Shown: one piece after another, positions 16,768 through 26,019 of the stretch
Position numbering within the stretch: the first letter of the stretch is position 1
How the letters are laid out: the number at the start of each line of letters is the position of its first letter
Assembly (NCBI GenBank): GCA_024743115.1
Contig: JANSXC010000003.1
Coordinates: 248,001-312,000 of the forward strand
DNA from: a bacterium
Lineage (GTDB): Bacteria > Planctomycetota > UBA1135 > UBA2386
Direction: 5' to 3'
Length of the DNA stretch: 64,000 nucleotides
Position numbers and translations under genes: made by a program
Notes under the pieces: generated by a model
The model's input: the letters and a program-made list of their open reading frames with translations, nothing else
The model's database searches: none
What the model was told of the DNA's origin: nothing

Positions 16768-19059
16768 CTACTTGCCTTTCTTGCCATTGCGCTCGGACTT
16801 GCCGCCCGACTTGTCGGGCTTGCCGGACTTCTCGTCGTTGCCTGGGCCGAAGAACTCCGACTCAGACGCACGAGCCTTGCTTTCGACTTCGTCGAAGATG
16901 CCGTCCTCTATCTTTATCACGGTTCGGAGTTCCTCCAGGAGCGCTGCGAGGGTCTCCGCTTGTTCCATTTCTTTAAGCACCGCTACGAGCCGGCGCTCGA
17001 TATCGATGTAACCGTCTATCGCCTTTTTGCTTACGCTCCCCTCACGGGTGCGGGCAAAGGTGTCCACATCCCGACCTGAGATCGGGAAAGCCTCCTTGGC
17101 AACGGCGGTAAGGGGAGCCGGGATCAGCGATTCCATCTGCCGAACCTTGCCGCTCTCGATCAGCCGGTTGTTCTCGTACTCCCAGAGGATGCGCTGGTAG
17201 GACTCGGCGATGAACGCCGTGCGGCGGCCCAGCGAGACCTGCTGGCGCGCCAGGGTCTTGAGACGGGCCATCACCCGGCGCTCGCGGTCACCGACCTTGT
17301 CCTGCAGCACGACCGCGACCAGCTCACGGAGTTCGAGCAGCCCGGCCTGGTGCGTCTCGACGATCTTCGCGAGCTCCTGGCGCTGCTCGACCTGCCGCCG
17401 ACGCAGGTCTTCGAGCAACCGCTCACGGGTCACGACGCGGAACGTCAGCACCTCGCTGTAGCCGTGGTGCGGCTCGCCTGGACCGAAGTTGTCGGTCGCG
17501 CCGAAGCGCAACGACAGCGTCATGCCGGGTCGGATCCGGTTCTCCGGCGCGTTCTGCGTCGGCTTCGGGTTCCACTGCCGTAGATCGACGGCGACCTCGG
17601 TCTCGTAACGCAGCGCGTTCTGCCTGAGTCCGTCGGCATATCGCGCTTGCGCGTTCTCGAACGGTGTTTCGGGCACCGGCGCGTCCTGGCCCGTGCCCGC
17701 GTCGCGCGGCGCGTCGTCGGTCACGCGCATGGAGGTGTCGAGCGCGCGCAGGCCGAAGTCGTCCTTGGCCTTGAGCGTGCCGGGAATGCGCGCGTGACTC
17801 GCGATCAGCGAACCGATGCCGCGCAACCGGAAGTCGACCTTCGGCGCGCGATCGTCACCGACCCGCAGCAGCAGTTTGGGCGGTGCACTCGCACCGAGCT
17901 TGTCGGTGTCGATGACGTCGATGACGAGCAGTCCGGACTGTTCGGGTACGAGCTGCCCCGCGAACGAACGCTGATCAGCGTCGCGCGCGAGCGGCGTCTT
18001 CCTGTCGTCGCCGAAGAGGAGGAACGCCTCCGTGAGCGGCTTGTGGCTCGCGCCGGCGATGTGCAACGTCGAGCCGCGTGGCAGGCGCAGATCGCCCTCC
18101 GTGGCGGGAATCGTCTCGCGGTCGCGTGCCATGTAGGCGGGGTACTCGACCGCGATCTGCAGGTTCTCGATCCGCGGCCGCTCGACGACCGTGACCGCGA
18201 GTTCGATCGGCAGCGCGTCGCCGCCCTCGGCGCGCAGCACGACGTCTTCGAGCACCGCATCGAGCGTCAACGTGAACTCACCGTCACCCGTCGCGCTCAT
18301 CGGCTCGGAGCCACGGTCGCCGCCCGCGAACTCGTACTCGAGAAAGACTTGTTCGGGCAGCTCGCCAGTCGCCGCGACGCGGATCGTGAGCGCGTCACCC
18401 TGCGGCACGCGCACGCCGTCTTGGCCATCGGCGAAGCTCAGCGTCGTGTACCGCGGCCAGTCGACGTTCGACAGCAGCAGGTTGCGCCGCGCCCAGAGAC
18501 TGAACGACTCGCTGTTGCTAACGCCCCAGCCGACGAACGCGCCGATGCCGAAGAAGATCGCCATCAGGAACTTGCGGACGCGATTGGCGTCGATCGCGTT
18601 GCCGAACGGGATCGCGTCGAGGCGGGCGTTCGTTTCCGACACGACGGCGTTCATCATCTCGCGCGACTCGAGGTCGACGACCTCGCCGCCGGCGTTGGCC
18701 GACGCGAGCCGGCGATCGAACTGCAGGGAGCTGATGAGCGCCTGGCGCACGCCCGGCGAAGCGCGCTCGACCGCGAGCGCCATCTCCTCGTCGTCGAGCG
18801 TCACTGCGATCGGCTTGATGAAGCGGCGGTTCAGCATGCGCAGAACGGTGACCACGAACGTGCCGAGCAGGATCGCGCGGAACACCCACTCCAGGCGCAG
18901 GTAACGATCCGTGAGGAACGTCGGCACCGCGTAGGCGACGAGCAGCAGGCTCAGCATGCCCAACGACTCGATCCAGATGCCACGGCGCGCGCGCGCCCGC
19001 AGCTGATCGAACTTCACCCGGGCCGAGCCCAGGGCAGCAGGAGAAGCGGTCGTCGTCAT
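16768..19059 (-). CDS. membrane-anchored protein with DUF4175-like build
   Basis: This 763-residue protein has two or three N-terminal membrane segments (GMLSLLLVAYAVPTFL, RAILLGTFVVTVL and, near residue 165, FLMAIFFGIGAFVGWGV). A large extracytoplasmic region of beta-rich, Ig-like repeats follows (about 200-470), then a C-terminal helical and coiled-coil part ending in a Lys/Gly-rich tail. This layout resembles the DUF4175-type proteins found beside BatA/VWA genes. The ATG at 19059 overlaps the stop of the VWA gene (ATGA). Around 16860-17130 the codon usage becomes unusually AT-rich (several ATA, AAA and CTT codons) although the protein stays in frame. Confidence 0.7.
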   Translation of the reverse strand: MTTTASPAALGSARVKFDQLRARARRGIWIESLGMLSLLLVAYAVPTFLTDRYLRLEWVFRAILLGTFVVTVLRMLNRRFIKPIAVTLDDEEMALAVERASPGVRQALISSLQFDRRLASANAGGEVVDLESREMMNAVVSETNARLDAIPFGNAIDANRVRKFLMAIFFGIGAFVGWGVSNSESFSLWARRNLLLSNVDWPRYTTLSFADGQDGVRVPQGDALTIRVAATGELPEQVFLEYEFAGGDRGSEPMSATGDGEFTLTLDAVLEDVVLRAEGGDALPIELAVTVVERPRIENLQIAVEYPAYMARDRETIPATEGDLRLPRGSTLHIAGASHKPLTEAFLLFGDDRKTPLARDADQRSFAGQLVPEQSGLLVIDVIDTDKLGASAPPKLLLRVGDDRAPKVDFRLRGIGSLIASHARIPGTLKAKDDFGLRALDTSMRVTDDAPRDAGTGQDAPVPETPFENAQARYADGLRQNALRYETEVAVDLRQWNPKPTQNAPENRIRPGMTLSLRFGATDNFGPGEPHHGYSEVLTFRVVTRERLLEDLRRRQVEQRQELAKIVETHQAGLLELRELVAVVLQDKVGDRERRVMARLKTLARQQVSLGRRTAFIAESYQRILWEYENNRLIESGKVRQMESLIPAPLTAVAKEAFPISGRDVDTFARTREGSVSKKAIDGYIDIERRLVAVLKEMEQAETLAALLEELRTVIKIEDGIFDEVESKARASESEFFGPGNDEKSGKPDKSGGKSERNGKKGK

Positions 19060-21587
19060 AGCAGGTTGAACCTCTTGCGCAGGATCCACTCGATCGACAG
19101 CACGATGATCAGGAAGATCACTGTAGCCATGCCATCCCAGAGCGGATGCGGCGTGCGGAACGTGTCCGTGGCCGAACGCGACGGGATCTCGTCGAGTGCC
19201 TTCAGCAGTTCGGCGGGCGTATCGAAGAGCTGGCCGCCCGTCGCCGCCGCGATCGCCGCGAGCTCGGAGCGATCCATCGGGCCTTCGCGTTCGACCTGGG
19301 CTGCAACGACCTGGAACGTGAGCTCGACGTTCTTGCCCATCTTGCGCGCCGGTCGCACGCGATAGGTTCCGAGATGCGTCGGCCGGAACTGCAGCTCGTA
19401 GCTGCCGGGCAGACTCTCGATCGGCACGAGCGCCACGTTCTCCGTGCCGTGACCCTCACGCTCGACGAGCACCTCGAACGAATCCGAGATCCACGGCTGC
19501 AGCGCTTCGTCCTTGGCGTCGGCGGTGAGCAGGATCGCATCGCCGAGGTCGAGCTTGTCCGCGTTGGCCGTGAGGCGCAGGCGGCTGTTGCCCGCGTAGA
19601 TCCGGCCTTCGAACAGATAGCGGATGCCGTTGACCCAGAACTTCACGTAGGCGTCCATGAAGATCGAACGCCAGCGATACGTCTCGTCCGTGCCGAGCCA
19701 CAGCACGCGACCCGCGCCGACGTTCTGCATCGCGAACATCGACATGCCGCGGCCGTTGCGCCGGAACTTGGGATCCGGGTTGGTGCTCTCGACGACGCTC
19801 GTCGCCGCAGCCTTGAGCCGCTTGACCGGGAACCAGAAATGGAAGCCGGGCAGCCGACCCCACTTGATGCGGCGCACGCTCTTGTCGTCGTCGATGCGCG
19901 AGACCTTGGCGGCCACGCCGTCCGCGCCATCGGGCGCCAGCTCGTACGGCCACGGCCGCGGGAACGCGATGCCGAAGTTGACCATCTTGCGCTGCGCGAA
20001 GTCGATGTCCGGCACGACCGGCAGCAGGTCGACGAGCGCGCGCGTCGTCGCGTCCGGGCGCAACGATTCGAGCGTGAACTTCTCGCCACAGACCCACCAC
20101 AGACCACAACCGCCCTCGACGACGTGCGCCGCGAGGTTCTCGCAGAACGTCGACGTCAGCGACTCGTGGTTGGGGTCGACCATGATCACGACGTCGTAGG
20201 GATCGAGCTCCGACCGCGCCTCGGGCAGCGTGTCGATGCGCACGGTCTCGTTGCCGTCCTGCGGGAACTTCGGATCCGCGTTCTGCACCCAGCAGGTGAC
20301 GTCGATCGTCTTGTCGCGGATCAGCAGGTTGCGCAGCATCTGGTACTCGAAGATCGACGCACCCGCGAGCAGCAGCACGCGCGCGCGCTCCTCGAGAACC
20401 TCGACCATCGCCACCTTGCTGTGCCGCTCGGGTGCCGGCGGCTCGCCGTCGGGCGGGTCGACGACGCTGCGGTAGAGGAAGCGCCCCGCAGTGTCGGACG
20501 TGAGATCGCGCCATTCGACGAGCACCTCCGTCTTGTCGCCGCCGATCTCGACCTGCTGCGTCGCCACGACGCTCTCGGTGCCCTTGTCGTCCGCTCGGAT
20601 CAGCCGGACCGTGACCGACATCGGGTCGTAGCCCTGCGAGCTGATGTTCGAGCTCATCTGGAACTTGTCCTTCTGGAACACCTTCTCCGGTGCTTCGAAG
20701 CGCGACAGTTCGACGGTCTGGGTCTCGGACGGGTCACCGATCCCGAGCACGAACGTGTGCGGGATCTTGCGCTGGTTGAGCAACCGCGCGACCTCGGCGC
20801 CCTGCGGGCCGGCGTTGCGGCGGCCGTCGCTCACGATCACGACCGCGGCGATCTCCGAGCTGCGGCTGCGGTCGAGCGCCGTGCGCAGACTGCCACCGAG
20901 GTTGGAGAAGCGGCCGTCGGCCTCGAGCTTGCTCAGGTCGAGCTCCGGCAGCGGGCCGTCACCCGGCAGCGCAGTGCCGGCTGGCGGGTTGGCGCCGGGA
21001 CCGCCCTGTTGGCCGGGCTGTTCTCCAGGCTGCGCCGGCGGAGTCACGAGCGGCAGGTCTTCGATGCTGCCCGCGAACGCGTAGAGCTGCGGCACGTTCT
21101 TGGCGCCGAGCTTCTTCACCAGCGCGCCATCGTCGTGACCGAGCAACGCCTTGACGAGATCGATGCGACGCACGCCGACCGGGTCGGTGACGCCGACGTC
21201 GCGCCAGCCAGCAGCCAGCTTCTGCACGTTGTCGCGGCGGAAGGCGTCGACGTGCGTCATCGACTGCGAACCGTCGACGAGCAGGATCGTGTGGCCGGCC
21301 CGCACCTCGCGTTTGACGGTGACGAGGTTGGGCTCGAGCAGCACCGCGATCGCGACGATCACCGCGAGCACGCGCAACGACGCGAGGATCACACGTTGCG
21401 GGGTCGTGAGGTTCTTGCCGTCACGGCGATACATCCAGCCGATGCAGATCACCGTCAGGAGGCACCCGATCAGCACGAGCATGCCGAAGCCGCCCGTCGG
21501 GAACGCCGCGAACTCGAACTGCAGTTCGGTCCCCGGTTCGGGCTCGACACCCTTCCACGAAGCCAGCCAGCGCAGGAAGTCTTCCAT
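19056..21587 (-). CDS. membrane VWA-domain protein with GATase1-like domain
   Basis: This 843-residue protein has two membrane segments near the N-terminus (GMLVLIGCLLTVICIGWMY and VILASLRVLAVIVAIAVLL). A von Willebrand A domain follows with an intact MIDAS start, LLVDGSQSMTHVD, and the later strand AAVVIVSDGRRNAG. A Pro/Gly-rich loop (about 185-215) interrupts the domain. Around 400-500 there is a class-I glutamine-amidotransferase-like fold (YDVVIMVDPNHESLTS, VEGGCGLWWVCGE) without an evident catalytic Cys-His-Glu set. Such proteins sit in envelope complexes and bind partners through a metal ion. A GGGAGC ribosome binding site precedes the ATG. It follows the BatA gene by 11 bases. Confidence 0.82.
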   Translation of the reverse strand: MEDFLRWLASWKGVEPEPGTELQFEFAAFPTGGFGMLVLIGCLLTVICIGWMYRRDGKNLTTPQRVILASLRVLAVIVAIAVLLEPNLVTVKREVRAGHTILLVDGSQSMTHVDAFRRDNVQKLAAGWRDVGVTDPVGVRRIDLVKALLGHDDGALVKKLGAKNVPQLYAFAGSIEDLPLVTPPAQPGEQPGQQGGPGANPPAGTALPGDGPLPELDLSKLEADGRFSNLGGSLRTALDRSRSSEIAAVVIVSDGRRNAGPQGAEVARLLNQRKIPHTFVLGIGDPSETQTVELSRFEAPEKVFQKDKFQMSSNISSQGYDPMSVTVRLIRADDKGTESVVATQQVEIGGDKTEVLVEWRDLTSDTAGRFLYRSVVDPPDGEPPAPERHSKVAMVEVLEERARVLLLAGASIFEYQMLRNLLIRDKTIDVTCWVQNADPKFPQDGNETVRIDTLPEARSELDPYDVVIMVDPNHESLTSTFCENLAAHVVEGGCGLWWVCGEKFTLESLRPDATTRALVDLLPVVPDIDFAQRKMVNFGIAFPRPWPYELAPDGADGVAAKVSRIDDDKSVRRIKWGRLPGFHFWFPVKRLKAAATSVVESTNPDPKFRRNGRGMSMFAMQNVGAGRVLWLGTDETYRWRSIFMDAYVKFWVNGIRYLFEGRIYAGNSRLRLTANADKLDLGDAILLTADAKDEALQPWISDSFEVLVEREGHGTENVALVPIESLPGSYELQFRPTHLGTYRVRPARKMGKNVELTFQVVAAQVEREGPMDRSELAAIAAATGGQLFDTPAELLKALDEIPSRSATDTFRTPHPLWDGMATVIFLIIVLSIEWILRKRFNLL

Positions 21588-21598
21588 GTCTGCTCCCG

Positions 21599-23860
21599 TC
21601 AGCGACGGCCGAACCTCATGGCCAGGAAGGACTCGGCCAGCAGGCCGAAGACGAGGGCGAGCGCGAGGATCTTCCAGATCTCACCCTCGCCAGAACTCGC
21701 ACCGATGCCGCCATCGGCAGCAAGGAACGTGACGCGGTCGTGCAGGTCCTGCGGATAGATCCGCGTGAACGTCTGCTTGCCGAACGCCTGCAGCCGGCTT
21801 TCGTCGGCGGCCGGATTGCGCGCGATGATGCGTTCTTCCGGGTTGCCGTCGTGGCGCGAGAATTCCACCGCGTAGGCGCCGAGTTCGCGCAGCTCGCGCA
21901 TCGGCACCGCGAGCTCCCAGGGTTGCTGGGTCGCTTCGACCGGTTGGTTGCCGGCACCAGCGCCGTTGGCCTTGTCGCCGTCGGCCGACTTCTCGGGCGC
22001 CGGCTCGACCGCGGTGAACGTGCGCTCTTCGCCATCGCCACCGAGCGCCCGCAGCGTGACGTCGGGACGATAGATGCCGGGATCGAGCACCGTGCGGTAG
22101 CTCGCCTCGGGATCGAGGTTGAAGCCACTGAGGTCGCGCTGCCGCGCGGCGGCGCGATGCCACTCCATGATCGCGGGGACGAACAGGTCGGTGATCGGCA
22201 GGTTGGACCAATGCTTGTCCGCGGTGATCGCGAACACGACGACCTCGCCGCCACCGCTGCCGTACGGGCGCGTGGCGATCAGCGGCGGACCCTCGGCATC
22301 GCGGATTCGCGCGACGATCTTGGCGCTGTGATCGAAGTCGTGATCGAGCCCGAGCCAACGGTGCACGAGCACGACGCGGTTCATCAGCAGCTCGAACACC
22401 TCACCGATGCGCCGACACATCGGGTGATCCTTCTGCGTCAGCACCGCGGACTCGGGACGATCCGGGTCGCCGTCGACCTCGAGCAGCGGCAACGGCAGCA
22501 GGCCCTTGCCGTCCTTCCAGAGCAGCTCGTTGTAGCGCTGCGTGTCGAGCAGCGGCCCGCAGAAGACGCCGAGGCCGCCGCCGCTCTCGACGAACTCCTC
22601 GAGGCGCTTGACGAGCGCTTCGGTCGGCGCCTGCACGTTGCAGAGCCAGACGAAGTCGAACGGCGCGAGGTCGAGCTCACCGAGCCCGGTGTCGGAGACG
22701 ACCTGCGCCTCGATGCCGAAGCGTTGCTCGCCATCGGGATCGTAGGCTGAAGCGAGGAAGTAGGTCTCACCCGTGTCCTCGTCGGGATCGCCATCCACGA
22801 GCAGCACGCGGCTCTTCTCCCGGACCTCGAGCGCGAACGTGTGACGATCGTCGAGCGGGAAGCGTTCGGTCGCCTCGAGCTTGGCTTCGAGTCGGTGGAA
22901 CCCCGCATCGCCGAACGTGTGCGTCGCGGGCACCGCGACCTTCTCGCCGGGCGCGAGCTGCGGCACCGACAGGCTGACGCTGCTCTGGCCGTCGATCTGC
23001 AGCGCGACCGTGGTCGGCATCGTCGCGTCGAGGCCGAAGTTCTTGACGTCGACCGCGAGCGTCACGGGCACGTTGGCGACCGCGAGCCGGTCGGCGAGGC
23101 GGATGCCGACGACCGCGAGGTTGTCGTGCTCACCGCCGACCGCGAGCACCTTGAGGTGGTGCTTCTCGGGATCCATCGCCGCGATCGCGGCCTGCAGCGC
23201 AGGCCGTGGCTTGTCGTCGGGCGTCGCGAAGTCGTGCTGGCGCAGATCGCTGACGAGATAGAACTGAGTGCGCGACGCTTCGCCGACCTCGGCCGCGCGT
23301 TTGACCGCAGCACCGAGCGTCTTGCCAACGTCGGGCGCGACGTGGCTGACGGTCCACTCCTTGACGGCATTGCCGATGCGGCGGCCGATGTCGGGGCCGA
23401 TGCGTTCGTTCCAGCGATCGGGCTCGCCGGCCTTGCTCGCGCGCAGGATCGAGATCCGGTCGCCGCTGCGCGTCTTGCCGAGATCATCGGCGAGCGCGCG
23501 CACGCGATCCTGCGCCCGTTCGTAGAGCTGCGCGCTGCCGCTGATCTGCGTCATCGAGGCGCTGTCGTCGAGCACGACGACGTGGTGCGTCATCGAACCG
23601 ATCAGGCCGCCGCCACCGAGCTGCGGCCGCGCGACGAGCAGGCCGAGCAGCAGGACGGCGAGCACGCGGAGCAGCAGGACGAGCCACTGCTCCATGCGCA
23701 AGCGCTTGCGGTTGCGCTTCATCGCCTTGAGCAGGAAGTCCATCGCCGCCCATTGCACCTTCTTGAAGCGCCGGCGGTTGAGGATGTGGATGATGATCGG
23801 CACCGCCGCGAGCGGCAGCGCCCAGAGCAGCATCGGGTTGAGGAAGGCGAGTGCGAGCAT
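21599..23860 (-). CDS. BatA-type aerotolerance/VWA protein with GATase1-like domain
   Basis: This 753-residue protein starts with the BatA N-terminal signature, a membrane segment (FLNPMLLWALPLAAVPIIIH) followed by LNRRRFKKVQWAAMDFLL, and a second span LVLLLRVLAVLLLGLLVA. A VWA domain follows with MIDAS motif VVVLDDSASMTQIS. The middle contains a glutamine-amidotransferase-like segment (RVLLVDGDPDEDTGETYFLA, later VESGGGLGVFCGP). A final membrane segment lies near the C-terminus (ILALALVFGLLAESFLAM). BatA-type proteins are usually controlled by a MoxR AAA ATPase and a DUF58 protein. Neither is encoded next to it here. Confidence 0.85.
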   Translation of the reverse strand: MLALAFLNPMLLWALPLAAVPIIIHILNRRRFKKVQWAAMDFLLKAMKRNRKRLRMEQWLVLLLRVLAVLLLGLLVARPQLGGGGLIGSMTHHVVVLDDSASMTQISGSAQLYERAQDRVRALADDLGKTRSGDRISILRASKAGEPDRWNERIGPDIGRRIGNAVKEWTVSHVAPDVGKTLGAAVKRAAEVGEASRTQFYLVSDLRQHDFATPDDKPRPALQAAIAAMDPEKHHLKVLAVGGEHDNLAVVGIRLADRLAVANVPVTLAVDVKNFGLDATMPTTVALQIDGQSSVSLSVPQLAPGEKVAVPATHTFGDAGFHRLEAKLEATERFPLDDRHTFALEVREKSRVLLVDGDPDEDTGETYFLASAYDPDGEQRFGIEAQVVSDTGLGELDLAPFDFVWLCNVQAPTEALVKRLEEFVESGGGLGVFCGPLLDTQRYNELLWKDGKGLLPLPLLEVDGDPDRPESAVLTQKDHPMCRRIGEVFELLMNRVVLVHRWLGLDHDFDHSAKIVARIRDAEGPPLIATRPYGSGGGEVVVFAITADKHWSNLPITDLFVPAIMEWHRAAARQRDLSGFNLDPEASYRTVLDPGIYRPDVTLRALGGDGEERTFTAVEPAPEKSADGDKANGAGAGNQPVEATQQPWELAVPMRELRELGAYAVEFSRHDGNPEERIIARNPAADESRLQAFGKQTFTRIYPQDLHDRVTFLAADGGIGASSGEGEIWKILALALVFGLLAESFLAMRFGRR

Positions 23861-23887
23861 CAGAGGGGTCAGGCGGTGATCCGTGGA

Positions 23888-24949
23888 TCAGCGCTGGTAG
23901 ATCGGAACCAGGGCGTACGGCAGCTGCAGGATCGTGAGCGCCACGGCGGTGCCGTAGACCTTGCCCACCCGATCCCCGTCCCAACTGCCATCGGGTCGCT
24001 GCTGCTCTTGCAGCCACGACGCGATCGAGGGGTAGTAGTCGAGCCAGTCGGAACCACCGCGCTGATACAGCGCCTGGCTCCAGTAGAGATGTGCGTAGTA
24101 GTGGTGGCCCGTCGTGTCGGTGCGCACCTTGAGCATGCGAGTGCAATAACGATGCGCGGCCGCGACGAACTCCACATCGTCGTAGATCCCCGCGTTGTAG
24201 AACACCGCGACGCCCGCTGCCGTGATCGCCGGGCGGCTGCCACCCGGGCTTCCGAGCTTGTAGCGGATGCCGCCGTCGGCGTTCTGGCAGCGCTTCACGT
24301 AGTCGACCGCGCGATCGACCATTCGGCGGTCGACGACGATGCCGGCCATGCGGCAGGCCCGCAGCGCCTGCATCTGCGTGATCGTGACGCTGCCCTCGTC
24401 GTCGTTGTGATCCGGGCGATAGATCCAGCCACCCGCCGTCGACTGCGCCGAGGCCGTGAGCCCGACGGCGCGATCGAGGACGCGCTTGAGCTGTCGCTGT
24501 TTGCGCACGTCCTCTTCCATGCCGTAGACCGACGCGAGCAACAGTGTCGCGAAGCCGTGGCCGAACATCGGCACCGGGTCGCCGGCCGCGTGGATCAGGC
24601 CGTTCTCGGGGTCGACCTGCTGCAGGAGCCAGTCGACGGCGTCGCGCACCTGCCGCCAGTGGCGGCCACGGGTCGGCGTCGAACCCGCAGCGACGAACGC
24701 CATCCCCGCGAGCGCGGTCATCGCGACCGGATTGCCGCCGTCGAGACCGGCGTTGCGGAATGCGCCGTCGCCGGCCTGGTTCTGCTCGAGCCAGGTCAGC
24801 CCACGCTCGATCGCCGTGACCGTCTCGGGCGTGACCCCGTCCGGTCGATCCTGGGCGGCGAGCACATCGGCGCAACCCAGCACCGTGGCAACAGCGCCTA
24901 CCCACACGGCTGGCCTCGTCACCCTGGAACTCACGCGTCGATCGCTCAC
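23888..24949 (-). CDS. secreted terpenoid-cyclase-type alpha/alpha toroid protein (paralogue A)
   Basis: This 353-residue exported protein is built from prenyltransferase/squalene-oxidase-type repeats, visible as GLTWLEQNQAGDGAF, GGWIYRPDHNDDEGSVTI, CQNADGGIRYKLGSPGGSRP and EQQRPDGSWDGD. The DxDD motif of true cyclases is not seen, so it is probably a binding or structural toroid, as in many secreted planctomycete proteins. It is a tandem paralogue of the gene at 24946: the segments GSTPTRGRHWR, LASVYGMEEDV and QALRACRMAGIVV are shared exactly. The ATG overlaps the stop of that paralogue (ATGA). Confidence 0.82.
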   Translation of the reverse strand: MSDRRVSSRVTRPAVWVGAVATVLGCADVLAAQDRPDGVTPETVTAIERGLTWLEQNQAGDGAFRNAGLDGGNPVAMTALAGMAFVAAGSTPTRGRHWRQVRDAVDWLLQQVDPENGLIHAAGDPVPMFGHGFATLLLASVYGMEEDVRKQRQLKRVLDRAVGLTASAQSTAGGWIYRPDHNDDEGSVTITQMQALRACRMAGIVVDRRMVDRAVDYVKRCQNADGGIRYKLGSPGGSRPAITAAGVAVFYNAGIYDDVEFVAAAHRYCTRMLKVRTDTTGHHYYAHLYWSQALYQRGGSDWLDYYPSIASWLQEQQRPDGSWDGDRVGKVYGTAVALTILQLPYALVPIYQR

Positions 24950-26019
24950 CGCTGATAGATCGGGGCCAGCGCGTAGGGCAGCTGCAGCAACGTGAGCGCG
25001 ATCGCGGTGCCATACACCGCACCGACGCCATCACCGTCCCAGCTGCCGTCCTTCTTCTGCTGCTTGAGCAGCCAGCGCGCCTTCTTGTCGTAGTAGCCGG
25101 ACCAATCCTTGCCACCACGCTGGTAGAGCGCCTGCGACCAGTAGAGGTGCGTATAGTAATGGTGACCAGTGTTGTCGACCGTCACCGAGATGTGCTTCTT
25201 GCAGTAGTCGTAGGCCTTCTCGGCGAACGGCTGGTCGTCGTAGATGCCCGCGTTGTAGAGCACCGCGACGCCCGCGGCCGTGATCGCGGGCCGGCTGCCG
25301 CCGCCCGAGTTGAGGCTGTAGCGGATGCCGCCGTCGCTGGTCTGGCAGCGTTTGATGTAGTTGACCGCACGGTCGATCGTCTTCTTGTTGACGACGATGC
25401 CCGCCATGCGGCACGCGCGCAGCGCCTGCACCTGGGTGACGGTCACACTGCCTTCGTCGCTGTTGGAGTCGGGCGTGTAGATCCAGCCGCCCGCGGTCGA
25501 CTGCGACGACGCGATCAGTTCGACGGCCTTGTCGAGGACGCGCTTCAGCCGCTTCTGCTTCACGACGTCCTCCTCCATGCCGTAGACCGACGCGAGGTAG
25601 AGCGTGCCGAAGCCGTGGCCATACATGCTGCGGCCTTCTTCGGCCGGCACGGAGATGACGCCCGTGCGCGGGTCCGAGTTGTCCATCAGGAACTGCACCG
25701 ACTCGCGCACCTCACGCCAGTGCCGGCCGCGCGTCGGCGTCGAACCCGACGCGATCAGTGCCATGCCGGCGAGCCCCGTCATCGCAGCCGGGTAGGAGCC
25801 ATAGCCGCCGTTGTTGCGCCAGCTGCCGTCGCTGCCCTGATTGCGGGCGAGCCAACGCAGACCGCTCTGGATCGAGTCGTGGATCGCGCGATCGACGCCG
25901 GGTGGGAACGAGTAGTCCTGAGCCGGAGCGAGAGCACCGAGGCCCAAAACCGAGGTCACCAGTGCCAGGACCGAAGTCAGCAGCGCCGCGGGAACAGGGA
26001 GCGTGTTGCGCAGGATCAT
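24946..26019 (-). CDS. secreted terpenoid-cyclase-type alpha/alpha toroid protein (paralogue B)
   Basis: This 357-residue exported protein has a signal peptide (LLTSVLALVTSVLGLGALAP). The same repeat motifs as its neighbour are present: GLRWLARNQGSDGSW, GGWIYTPDSNSDEGSVTV, CQTSDGGIRYSLNSGGGSRP and KQQKKDGSWDGDGVG. Both proteins end in PIYQR. The pair looks like a fairly recent tandem duplication with conserved surface. No metal or diphosphate-binding catalytic motif is visible. The ATG at 26019 overlaps the stop of the propeller gene (ATGA), placing it second in the operon. Confidence 0.83.
   Translation of the reverse strand: MILRNTLPVPAALLTSVLALVTSVLGLGALAPAQDYSFPPGVDRAIHDSIQSGLRWLARNQGSDGSWRNNGGYGSYPAAMTGLAGMALIASGSTPTRGRHWREVRESVQFLMDNSDPRTGVISVPAEEGRSMYGHGFGTLYLASVYGMEEDVVKQKRLKRVLDKAVELIASSQSTAGGWIYTPDSNSDEGSVTVTQVQALRACRMAGIVVNKKTIDRAVNYIKRCQTSDGGIRYSLNSGGGSRPAITAAGVAVLYNAGIYDDQPFAEKAYDYCKKHISVTVDNTGHHYYTHLYWSQALYQRGGKDWSGYYDKKARWLLKQQKKDGSWDGDGVGAVYGTAIALTLLQLPYALAPIYQR

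Noticed and set aside
14145-24955. Very long open frames on the plus strand opposite the operon (for example 15143-17011, 19146-21758, 22841-24955)
   Set aside because: They are exactly antisense to well-supported genes, have Arg/His/Asp-rich composition without motifs, and arise because GC-rich codons suppress stops in the other frames.
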